From: Treponema sp.
GTDB lineage: Bacteria; Spirochaetota; Spirochaetia; Treponematales; Treponemataceae
Length of the DNA stretch: 5,412 nt
Reading direction: 5' to 3'
Assembly: GCA_003447785.1 (NCBI GenBank)
Contig: DLYJ01000264.1
Location: 1 to 5,412 of the forward strand
Below, piece by piece: positions 1 to 5,319 of this stretch. The translations under genes were made by a program, and so were the position numbers. How positions within the stretch are numbered: position 1 is the stretch's first letter; the number at the start of each line of letters is the position of its first letter. The notes under the pieces are model-generated. The model saw only the letters and a list, made by a program, of their open reading frames with translations. It made no database searches and was not told where the DNA came from.

Positions 1-2867
1 GGGCTACAGGTACAAAATACCACTTCAAGGCTGAATACACTGCTGCTAACAACACAGAAAACGGAACTTCAAACTGTATTGTTTATACGGTATCTGATTC
101 TGCTGGAACTGTCCTCGGTTCAAATACAACACCAATGTACTACAGCACAACCGATATCGTTTATCCAGCTTTAGGCGGTACAACTGCAGAAAACGCCAAG
201 TACAGCAATATCAAGATGGAAGTTGCAGGCAAGAGCTACACATTTGACGGTCTTGATGAACAGACTGTTCTTTCTTCACTCGCTGTAAGCAGCACATCAC
301 TCAGAATCCAGCTTAACAGTGAAGATACAATTACTTACACCTGTCTTGCAGACGGTTCTCCAGCTAGTGTATTGCTTGAATACGATAGTTCCATCCTTAC
401 AGTTACTAATGATGGTAACGGAACACTTACTGTTAAGGGCATTGCTCCGACAACATCTACAACTCTCAAGGTAATCAACTCTAAGGCTACCTACATTGCT
501 TCTACAATTACTGTTGTTGTTGAAGATTTTAATTCAACAGATAATTACGGAGCACTTACTTCAGTTTACCCTGCAAATGGAGCTACATCAGTATTTGAAG
601 ATGGTGAATTCAGAATCACATTTGATGATGTACCTTCTGTATCTTCAACAGGTTCAATTTCTATCTATGATGACGAAGGAAACTGGGTTGATACAATCAA
701 AGCAAGTGATGAAACAATTGATGTACAGGCAGGAAATACTGTAAATGTTAAGGATCAGATGATTCGTGTAGAAGGAAATGCTGTTTACTTTACTCCACAT
801 TATGGAGCACTCAAAGCAGGTAAAACTTACTTTGTTGCAATTCCAAAAAATGTTATTACTGCTAAACTCAACTCAAAAGACTTTGACGGTCTTGCCCTTA
901 ACAAAGCTAGCCCGGCATGGTCATTTACAGTTCGTGCTGCAGTAACACCTTCTTCTACAATCACAGTAGATGGTTCAGAAAGCTCAACTGCCGACTTCCG
1001 CACTGTACACGGTGCACTTCTCGCAATCGGAGCTTCAACTGGTGATTACACAATCAATATCGCTCCGGGAACATACCGCGAACTTGTTCACTTCAACGGT
1101 GCAGCAAATATTACTCTCGCAGGTACAGGAACTAATGCACGCGGAACTGACACCGTAATCCAGTGGACTAACCTTAACAAATGGAACGGTTCAATGGATA
1201 CTCGTTCGGTTGTTTATTTTGGCAACAAAGCAGGTCAGGTTGTTATCAAAAATCTTACAATCAAAAACACTTGTGACCGTTCTGTTGTTGGAACTGCTGA
1301 CACTCAGGCAGAAGCTCTCTACGATAAATCTTCTAACAAGCTTGTTGTTTACAATTCAACTCTCTTGAGTCATCAGGATACTGTTTGTACTCGCGGACCT
1401 TCTTGGTTCTATGACTGTTACATCGAAGGTGATACAGACTTTATCTGGGGTTACTCTGATGTTGCATTGTTTGAAAAATGTGACCTCAAGTGTCTCCTTG
1501 ATTCTGCAAAAGCTGCTTCTTCTACAGCAGACATATTGTTTGTTTCTCGCTGCGGAACTAAATCTAAGGCAAAACTTGGAAAGGGCTATGTTCTTCTTAA
1601 CTCAACAGTAACTGTTGAAGATGGAGTAACCTGCTACCTCGGACGCAATGCCGGATCTGGTGACTTCTACGATCAGATTGCTGTCGTAAATACAGCATTC
1701 GCAAAAGAAGGAGCTGGTTCGGTTTCAACTGACCTCTGGAGCGGTGCTAAGACTTATGACTACATCGACGGAAAAGAAGACAAGGTTGGTCTTAAGATTT
1801 ACAATCTGACAGGCGACATTGATGTAAGCAAGGCAATTGACCACATCGGAACAATCTCTGCCGCTGACTATGCACTTGAATTCAACGGACGCCGTACAGT
1901 CCTTAACCGCGTATATGTTGTAGAAGATGACGCTTATGCTGCAGGTTCAAAATGGGACGAAACAGAACTTACAGCATGGGAAACAGATGCTAACGCTGTA
2001 GCAGATGAATCTAAGAATAATAATTATGGTGAAGAAACACCTACAGCATGGATGGTTGAAACTGCCGCAGACGGTACTTTCACTGATGGCGACTTAAATG
2101 TTATTGTCAGTGGAACAAATGCTAACGGACACGGGGCTGAAGTAAAGGCAACTGGTACATCAAGCGTAACAATTACGATTCCTAAAGGTTCTTACATTCT
2201 TGTTGCAGGAACATGTAAGTACGGTAATGCTGAAAAGCCATACACATTGACATGTTCAAATGATGACTTTAAATATGAATTTATCGGAACTCACACTTAC
2301 TCAACCGAAGATTGTTACAATCCTGGTAGTTCAAGAACTGACCTTTATGGAGATATCTTCATTGTAAAATCAGACAGCACAATGGCAATTTCTTTGAACA
2401 GTGATGGTGTAAAAGAATATTTACCTTTCATCAAACTTGTAAAAGAGCCAAAGTATTTTGTTGAGACTGCTGACAACGGCACATTCACTGATGATGAAAT
2501 GAGCGTTGTTATCAGTGGTGGTAATGCAAACGGCCACGGTGTTGAAGTAAAGAGTTCTGGAGCTACATCTGTTAAAGTAACATTACCTGCAGGCTCATAT
2601 ATTTTTGTCGCAGGTACATGTAAATATGGCACAGCAGATGCGGCTGAAACAGTTAATAATTACACTTTAACATGTGCAAATACAGATTTTACTCAGGAAT
2701 ATGTAGGAACTCATGCTTATGGAACAGAAGACTGCTATAACCCTGGCAGCTCAAGAACTGACTTGTTTGGCGATTATTACTACATTAAATCTAAAGATGC
2801 AATGGAAATTACAGTGCAGAGTAATGCAGTAAAAGAGTATCTTCCATTTATCGGCGCAATAAAATAA
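1..2867 (+). CDS. Multidomain pectinesterase (CE8), 5' end outside window
   Basis: Hydrolyses methyl esters of pectin (homogalacturonan), presumably outside the cell or on its surface. The reading frame starts at base 3 and is open to the left edge with no stop, so the ATG at 135 is internal; 954 residues are visible. The signal peptide must lie upstream. Modules: residues 1-92, end of a LamG-like or other beta-sandwich (inferred); 93-175, BIG2-like Ig fold; 183-313, SbsA-type Ig-like (Big_5) with the typical YPANG start; 317 to about 640, the CE8 beta-helix; 640-682, acidic linker; 683-954, two copies of an unrecognised domain. CE8 motifs seen: GTYRE 356-360, QAEAL 435-439 (oxyanion Gln435), HQDT with general acid/base Asp459, DFIWG with nucleophile Asp479, and LGR with Arg548. 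The 20-residue Asp-Asp spacing fits the family. LGR is followed by NAG rather than the usual PW. Two terminators follow. The CE8 call is firm; the flanking module names are less certain. Confidence 0.93.
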   Translation, partial: ATGTKYHFKAEYTAANNTENGTSNCIVYTVSDSAGTVLGSNTTPMYYSTTDIVYPALGGTTAENAKYSNIKMEVAGKSYTFDGLDEQTVLSSLAVSSTSLRIQLNSEDTITYTCLADGSPASVLLEYDSSILTVTNDGNGTLTVKGIAPTTSTTLKVINSKATYIASTITVVVEDFNSTDNYGALTSVYPANGATSVFEDGEFRITFDDVPSVSSTGSISIYDDEGNWVDTIKASDETIDVQAGNTVNVKDQMIRVEGNAVYFTPHYGALKAGKTYFVAIPKNVITAKLNSKDFDGLALNKASPAWSFTVRAAVTPSSTITVDGSESSTADFRTVHGALLAIGASTGDYTINIAPGTYRELVHFNGAANITLAGTGTNARGTDTVIQWTNLNKWNGSMDTRSVVYFGNKAGQVVIKNLTIKNTCDRSVVGTADTQAEALYDKSSNKLVVYNSTLLSHQDTVCTRGPSWFYDCYIEGDTDFIWGYSDVALFEKCDLKCLLDSAKAASSTADILFVSRCGTKSKAKLGKGYVLLNSTVTVEDGVTCYLGRNAGSGDFYDQIAVVNTAFAKEGAGSVSTDLWSGAKTYDYIDGKEDKVGLKIYNLTGDIDVSKAIDHIGTISAADYALEFNGRRTVLNRVYVVEDDAYAAGSKWDETELTAWETDANAVADESKNNNYGEETPTAWMVETAADGTFTDGDLNVIVSGTNANGHGAEVKATGTSSVTITIPKGSYILVAGTCKYGNAEKPYTLTCSNDDFKYEFIGTHTYSTEDCYNPGSSRTDLYGDIFIVKSDSTMAISLNSDGVKEYLPFIKLVKEPKYFVETADNGTFTDDEMSVVISGGNANGHGVEVKSSGATSVKVTLPAGSYIFVAGTCKYGTADAAETVNNYTLTCANTDFTQEYVGTHAYGTEDCYNPGSSRTDLFGDYYYIKSKDAMEITVQSNAVKEYLPFIGAIK
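2049..2864 (+). repeat. Tandem duplication of C-terminal domain in the pectinesterase
   Basis: Two adjacent copies, 2049-2453 (135 codons) and 2454-2864 (137 codons), are about 60% identical at protein level by hand alignment. Shared blocks are VETA, GTFTD, NANGHG, GSYI, VAGTCKYG, YTLTC, TEDCYNPGSSRTDL and VKEYLPFI. Three cysteines per copy are conserved. The second copy has a 5-residue insertion between CKYG and YTLTC. The beta-rich pattern and the position after the catalytic domain suggest a carbohydrate-binding or surface-attachment module. I do not recognise the family, so the function is inferred. Confidence 0.9.
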
Positions 2868-2907
2868 CTTTGCCGAAAAAGCATTAGCAGGCGAAAGCCA
2901 TTTTTCA

Positions 2908-2944
2908 GCCGTGTGGCAATAGTTCTGCCACACGGCATTTTTTT
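2908..2944 (+). terminator. Rho-independent terminator of the pectinesterase
   Basis: A perfect 11-bp stem (GCCGTGTGGCA at 2908-2918 with TGCCACACGGC at 2926-2936), a 7-nt loop, then A and seven T residues (2938-2944). It lies 40 bp after the stop codon at 2865-2867. Confidence 0.93.
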
Positions 2945-2976
2945 CCCGTGCCGCGTCCTGTGGTACGGGGCTTTTT
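2945..2976 (+). terminator. Second stacked terminator, copy 1 of a 32-bp repeat
   Basis: CCCGTGCC (2945-2952) pairs with GGTACGGG (2962-2969) over 8 bp with one G-T wobble and a 9-nt loop. GC and five T residues follow (2972-2976). It begins directly after the T-tract of the first terminator, so it acts as a backup on the + strand. The other strand lacks a T-tract. A near-identical copy lies at 3454-3485. Confidence 0.75.
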
Positions 2977-2981
2977 GTTTA

Positions 2982-3009
2982 TTGACATTTTGGGGATTTG
3001 TGATATATT
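2982..3009 (+). promoter_or_regulatory. Strong sigma-70-type promoter for the small RNA
   Basis: Consensus -35 TTGACA at 2982-2987, a 16-nt spacer, and -10 TATATT at 3004-3009. The -10 is preceded by TGA, giving an extended -10 (TGn). Predicted transcription start is about 3015-3017. It begins 5 bp after the second terminator's T-tract, so the downstream transcript is insulated from the pectinesterase gene. No open reading frame with a ribosome binding site follows before the terminator at 3064-3111. Confidence 0.68.
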
Positions 3010-3015
3010 TAAAAG

Positions 3016-3111
3016 CATAGAGGGAATCCACAGCACTGTGGCTTGCCTCTCTAAGCATTTGTGAAAAGCCTATCCGAAGTTCGCTACACTTTTATGGGTA
3101 GGCTTTTTTTT
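3016..3111 (+). ncRNA. Putative small RNA, candidate type I antitoxin
   Basis: About 95 nt between a near-consensus promoter and an intrinsic terminator, with no plausible coding frame. Predicted fold: a 5' stem-loop in which TAGAG (3018-3022) pairs with CTCTA (3049-3053) and GG (3023-3024) with CC (3046-3047). Inside it is a hairpin of CCACA (3028-3032) and TGTGG (3037-3041) with a GCAC loop. The 3' end is the terminator hairpin. The RNA converges on the small hydrophobic peptide gene on the opposite strand and ends about 5 nt before that gene's stop codon. It would therefore be complementary to the peptide mRNA's 3' untranslated end, through the shared terminator. Its first bases, AAAGCATAG (3012-3020), recur at 3175-3183 inside the peptide gene, giving a second pairing site. 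It does not match 4.5S, 6S, tmRNA or any riboswitch I recognise. Existence is inferred from the signals; the antitoxin role rests on arrangement. Confidence 0.5.
3064..3111 (+). terminator. Terminator of the small RNA, probably bidirectional
   Basis: AAGCCTATCC (3066-3075) pairs with GGGTAGGCTT (3096-3105), one G-T wobble, extended by two A-T pairs at 3064-3065/3106-3107. The 20-nt loop can pair further (GAAGT/ACTTT). Eight T residues (3104-3111) follow on the + strand. On the - strand the same stem is followed by TTTT (complement of 3064-3067), so it can also end the peptide mRNA arriving from the right, though less strongly. Confidence 0.85.
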
Positions 3112-3115
3112 GCCC

Positions 3116-3202
3116 TTACAAGAATAACTTGAAGAGAGCGAGCGCATCTATAAGCAGTTCGATAATCGCAATGCAAAGCATAGCTTCTTCGTACTTTGTC
3201 AT
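3116..3202 (-). CDS. Small hydrophobic peptide, putative holin-like/type I toxin
   Basis: Encodes 28 residues starting MTKYEEAM and ending FKLFL. Residues 8-28 form one predicted membrane helix with two acidic residues (Glu15, Asp19) inside it. The M-x-x-YE-x-x-ML start, the single helix and the size resemble the putative holin-like toxin family (Hol_Tox) and other type I toxins, which insert in the inner membrane. This resemblance is from memory, not a search. The start is fixed: the frame upstream is open to a TGA at 3266-3268 but has no ATG, GTG, TTG or CTG, and GGGAGGA (3213-3219) lies upstream with an 11-nt gap between GGAGG and the ATG. A consensus promoter lies further upstream, and a convergent small RNA starts beyond its 3' end. 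An alternative is a chance ORF, but the combination of promoter, ribosome binding site, hydrophobic profile and shared terminator argues against it. Confidence 0.62.
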   Translation of the reverse strand: MTKYEEAMLCIAIIELLIDALALFKLFL

Positions 3203-3203
3203 A

Positions 3204-3228
3204 TCAGCGCAGTCCTCCCATTCATTAA
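3204..3228 (-). promoter_or_regulatory. Ribosome binding site and tiny upstream ORFs of the peptide gene
   Basis: On the - strand GGGAGGA occupies 3219-3213, with 11 nt between GGAGG and the toxin ATG. Two minute ORFs overlap this site. One is ATG GGA GGA CTG CGC TGA (3221-3204), ending one base before the toxin ATG. The other starts at the ATG a few bases further up, encodes 8 residues, and stops at a TGA that overlaps the toxin ATG. Either could couple translation to the toxin, as mok does for hok; this is speculative. Confidence 0.4.
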
Positions 3229-3246
3229 AATGAGAGGTAGGGAGCG

Positions 3247-3314
3247 ACGGCGTAGCCGTAAAAACTCACGAGGTGAGTTTTTAGCGAGTCTCGATAGAAG
3301 CTATGCTTCTATCG
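3247..3314 (-). other. Three-hairpin array in the peptide mRNA leader
   Basis: Three perfect hairpins, each with a 3-nt loop, stand almost side by side. Stem 3247-3251/3255-3259 is 5 bp (ACGGC). Stem 3259-3269/3273-3283 is 11 bp (TAAAAACTCAC). Stem 3292-3301/3305-3314 is 10 bp (CGATAGAAGC). The middle one has T5 on either strand after an ACTCAC/GTGAGT core and so resembles a weak bidirectional terminator. The array lies inside the predicted leader, 45 nt or more upstream of the toxin start. It may control transcription or translation of the peptide, or be a dispersed palindromic repeat. Confidence 0.75.
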
Positions 3315-3344
3315 TACCCTGTGCTATGAATTCCCAATAGAGTA

Positions 3345-3374
3345 ATTTTAACTTGAAAATTCATTACTTGTCAA
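3345..3374 (-). promoter_or_regulatory. Promoter for the small peptide mRNA
   Basis: Read on the - strand: -35 TTGACA (3374-3369), an 18-nt spacer, -10 TAAAAT (3350-3345). Predicted start is about 3338, giving a leader of about 136 nt before the ATG at 3202. The -35 matches consensus exactly, like that of the convergent small RNA promoter. Confidence 0.58.
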
Positions 3375-3570
3375 CAATTACTTTATAACTGTCTAGTAGT
3401 GAGTGGCCATGGGGCTAAAGTAAATGCGCGGCAGATAAAGCAGGAAACTCTTCCCCGTGCCGCGTCCTGTGGTACAGAGCTTTTTTACACCTGGAAGACT
3501 GGTTCAATAAGTAACAGGCGCGGGCAAATTTTAATAGAAAAAACTTACGCAATTCTATATTCTTATTAAT
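3375..3570. other. Intergenic stretch before the ABC genes
   Basis: Apart from the 32-bp repeat copy at 3454-3485, I find no coding frame or RNA gene here. A TATATT at 3556-3561 could be a -10 box for the ABC operon, with a start near 3568 only a few bases before the ATG at 3571, but no good -35 is present. No Shine-Dalgarno sequence is visible before 3571, which would fit a leaderless or near-leaderless mRNA. Confidence 0.35.
3454..3485 (+). repeat. Second copy of the 32-bp terminator-like repeat
   Basis: Matches 2945-2976 at 30 of 32 positions; the differences are A at 3476 and 3478 where copy 1 has G. These changes break two pairs of the copy 1 stem, so as a terminator this copy is weakened, though GC and six T residues follow. 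Its TGCCGCG (3458-3464) can instead pair with CGCGGCA (3427-3433). The copies lie 509 bp apart in the same orientation and bracket the toxin/small RNA block. Confidence 0.85.
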
Positions 3571-5319
3571 ATGAAAAAGATGCTAAAAATGGTTTTGCGG
3601 TACTGGCCTTTTGCCCTTCTTGCTTCGCTTTTTATGGTGGCCGAAGTTTTTATTGACCTTGTTCAGCCTAAGCTGATGGAAATCATCGTTGATAATGGTA
3701 TTTTAGGTCTCGACAGGGGCGGTGTTTCTGATGTGAGCCTGATTATTTCTACAGGAATCCGCATGATTATCATTGTAGCATTCGGCGGGCTTGCGGGAAT
3801 TTTATCCGCGGTTTTTGCCAACGTAACCGGCCAGAACTACGGCAATGACCTCCGTAAAGCCTGCTTTACCAGAATCATGCATTTCAGCTTTGCCCAGACT
3901 GACAAATTCAGTACGGGCTCTCTTATCACACGCATTACAAACGACATTACCCAGGTTCAGCAGCTTGTAATGCAGTTGATCCGCGGACTTGTCCGCTGCC
4001 TAATGTTTTTTATCGGGGGAACTTCTGCCCTGCTTTCGCTGGACCTTTCCTTCGGCGTAATTGTTGCATGCGCCTTTCCTCTTATTATATTGAACGTAAC
4101 TCTCGTTGTATGGAAAACAAATCCATTATTCAACCTGCTGCAGACAAGCCTCGATAAATTGAACAACATCATGCAGGAAAACGTATCCGGTGCCCGCGTC
4201 GTAAAGGCCTTTGTTCAGGAAAATTACGAGCAGAAAAAATTTGAACAGGCAAACGACAACCTCGTTAACACCCAGTTCAAGGTGCAGATTATGCTTTCTC
4301 TTCTGCGGCCTGTAATGAACATCGTGTTAAACCTCGCAGTTGTAGGAATTATCTGGGTGGGTTCAATCATTGTAAAATCCGGTTCAATTGCGCCGGGAAC
4401 CGTAATGGCTGCAATCACTTATATTTCGCAAATCTTAAGCGGAATGATGATGCTCGCAATGATTTTTCAGACTCTTTCCAGAGGAAGCGTTTCCGCAAAA
4501 CGAATCGCAGAAGTATTGAATACAGATTCTGAAATCCAGGACGGTACAAATTCAACCGGTCCGACAGAAAGAGGCACAATAAGTTTTAAAAATGTAAGTT
4601 TTTCTTATCCTGGAACAAACACAACAGTTCTCAAAAACATCAGTCTTGATATTCAGTCCGGCCAGACTCTGGGAATTATCGGTGCAACAGGAAGCGGCAA
4701 AACTACCCTCATAAACCTTATTCCCCGCTTTTATGATGCAACAGGCGGCATCGTAGCAGTCGACGGAATCGATGTTAAGGACTACAAACTCGAAACCTTA
4801 CGCAAAAAAATTTCCGTATGCCTTCAGAAAAGCGAACTGTTCAGCACGACTATCCGGGACAATATTGCCATGGGTAAAGACGGTGCCACAGAAGAAGAAA
4901 TCAGGGCGGCCGCACAATCTGCCCAGGCAGAGGAATTTATTCTGCAGCAGACCGGCGGTTACGATACTCCCGTGGCAGAACGGGGAATGAGTCTTTCAGG
5001 CGGTCAGCGCCAGAGAATCGCTATCAGCCGCGCCCTTCTCAAACAGGGCGAAATTCTGATTTTTGACGACTCTACCAGCGCTCTGGACTTAAAGACAGAA
5101 TCACGGCTTTATCAGGCCTTGAATTCAAATTATAAGGGAATTACAAAAATCATTATCGCACAGCGCATCGCTTCCGTAAAAAATGCTGATAAAATTGCTG
5201 TCCTTGACGGCGGCTCAATCTGCGCAACCGGAACCCACGAAGAACTGCTTAAAACCTGCCCGGTCTACCAGGACATTTATGATTCACAGTTAAAGCAGAC
5301 TGAAGGAGGCCGCCCGTGA
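3571..5319 (+). CDS. ABC exporter half-transporter with degenerate ATPase site
   Basis: 582 residues in the usual TMD-NBD order of ABCB/MdlAB-type exporters. Six predicted membrane helices lie near residues 12-34, 60-85, 138-160, 163-182, 250-272 and 280-305. The ATPase domain covers about 337-570: A-loop Tyr346, Walker A GATGSGKTT 371-379 (Lys377), Q-loop Gln419, signature LSGGQ 475-479, Walker B ILIFDD 495-500, D-loop SALD 503-506. The catalytic Glu position is Asp500 and the H-loop His position is Gln531 (AQRI). These two changes mark the degenerate-site subunit of heterodimeric exporters such as TM287/288, so it should need a partner with a canonical site. The next gene overlaps the stop codon and very likely encodes that partner. 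Substrate is unknown; the family exports drugs, lipids or peptides. The ATG at 3571 is chosen as the first in-frame start after the TAG at 3535, although no Shine-Dalgarno sequence precedes it. Confidence 0.95.
   Translation: MKKMLKMVLRYWPFALLASLFMVAEVFIDLVQPKLMEIIVDNGILGLDRGGVSDVSLIISTGIRMIIIVAFGGLAGILSAVFANVTGQNYGNDLRKACFTRIMHFSFAQTDKFSTGSLITRITNDITQVQQLVMQLIRGLVRCLMFFIGGTSALLSLDLSFGVIVACAFPLIILNVTLVVWKTNPLFNLLQTSLDKLNNIMQENVSGARVVKAFVQENYEQKKFEQANDNLVNTQFKVQIMLSLLRPVMNIVLNLAVVGIIWVGSIIVKSGSIAPGTVMAAITYISQILSGMMMLAMIFQTLSRGSVSAKRIAEVLNTDSEIQDGTNSTGPTERGTISFKNVSFSYPGTNTTVLKNISLDIQSGQTLGIIGATGSGKTTLINLIPRFYDATGGIVAVDGIDVKDYKLETLRKKISVCLQKSELFSTTIRDNIAMGKDGATEEEIRAAAQSAQAEEFILQQTGGYDTPVAERGMSLSGGQRQRIAISRALLKQGEILIFDDSTSALDLKTESRLYQALNSNYKGITKIIIAQRIASVKNADKIAVLDGGSICATGTHEELLKTCPVYQDIYDSQLKQTEGGRP
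5303..5318 (+). promoter_or_regulatory. Ribosome binding site and GTG start of the second ABC gene
   Basis: AAGGAGG (5303-5309), inside the end of the first ABC gene, lies 6 nt before GTG 5316-5318. The GTGA overlap joins the start to the TGA stop (5317-5319), an arrangement typical of translational coupling and matched subunit synthesis. Confidence 0.85.

Larger units (their letters stand above)
3022..3335. repeat. Imperfect 17-bp inverted repeat framing the toxin/small RNA block
   Basis: GGGAATCCACAGCACTG (3022-3038, + strand) and GGGAATTCATAGCACAG (3335-3319, - strand) match at 14 of 17 positions. Each copy starts 33-34 nt downstream of the -35 hexamer of its own promoter, so both convergent RNAs carry the same motif near their 5' ends. 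It could be a duplicated promoter/5' end, a shared processing or regulatory element, or the ends of a small mobile cassette. Confidence 0.55.

Noticed and set aside
2345..2632. 95-codon open frame on the - strand
   Set aside because: Lies fully inside the duplicated C-terminal domains, whose conservation is on the + strand; a shadow frame.
2751..2933. 60-codon open frame on the - strand
   Set aside because: Overlaps the conserved end of the pectinesterase and its terminator; no start signals and no recognisable protein.
2780..3058. 92-codon open frame on the - strand
   Set aside because: It spans the end of the pectinesterase gene, two terminators and the small RNA promoter, has no ribosome binding site, and its composition looks random.
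3016..3111. Riboswitch or 6S/4.5S RNA instead of an antitoxin
   Set aside because: Ends in a terminator with no gene directly behind it on the + strand, is too short for 6S, and lacks the conserved SRP loop or any aptamer core I recognise.
3016..3374. CRISPR array or tRNA suggested by the clustered palindromes
   Set aside because: The palindromes differ in sequence and spacing, and no tRNA cloverleaf or T-loop consensus is present.
3400..3450. Short ATG-starting frames between the toxin promoter and the second repeat
   Set aside because: They run only a few codons before a stop and have no ribosome binding site.
3957..4172. 71-codon open frame on the - strand
   Set aside because: Opposite the membrane domain of the ABC exporter; no start signals, a shadow frame.
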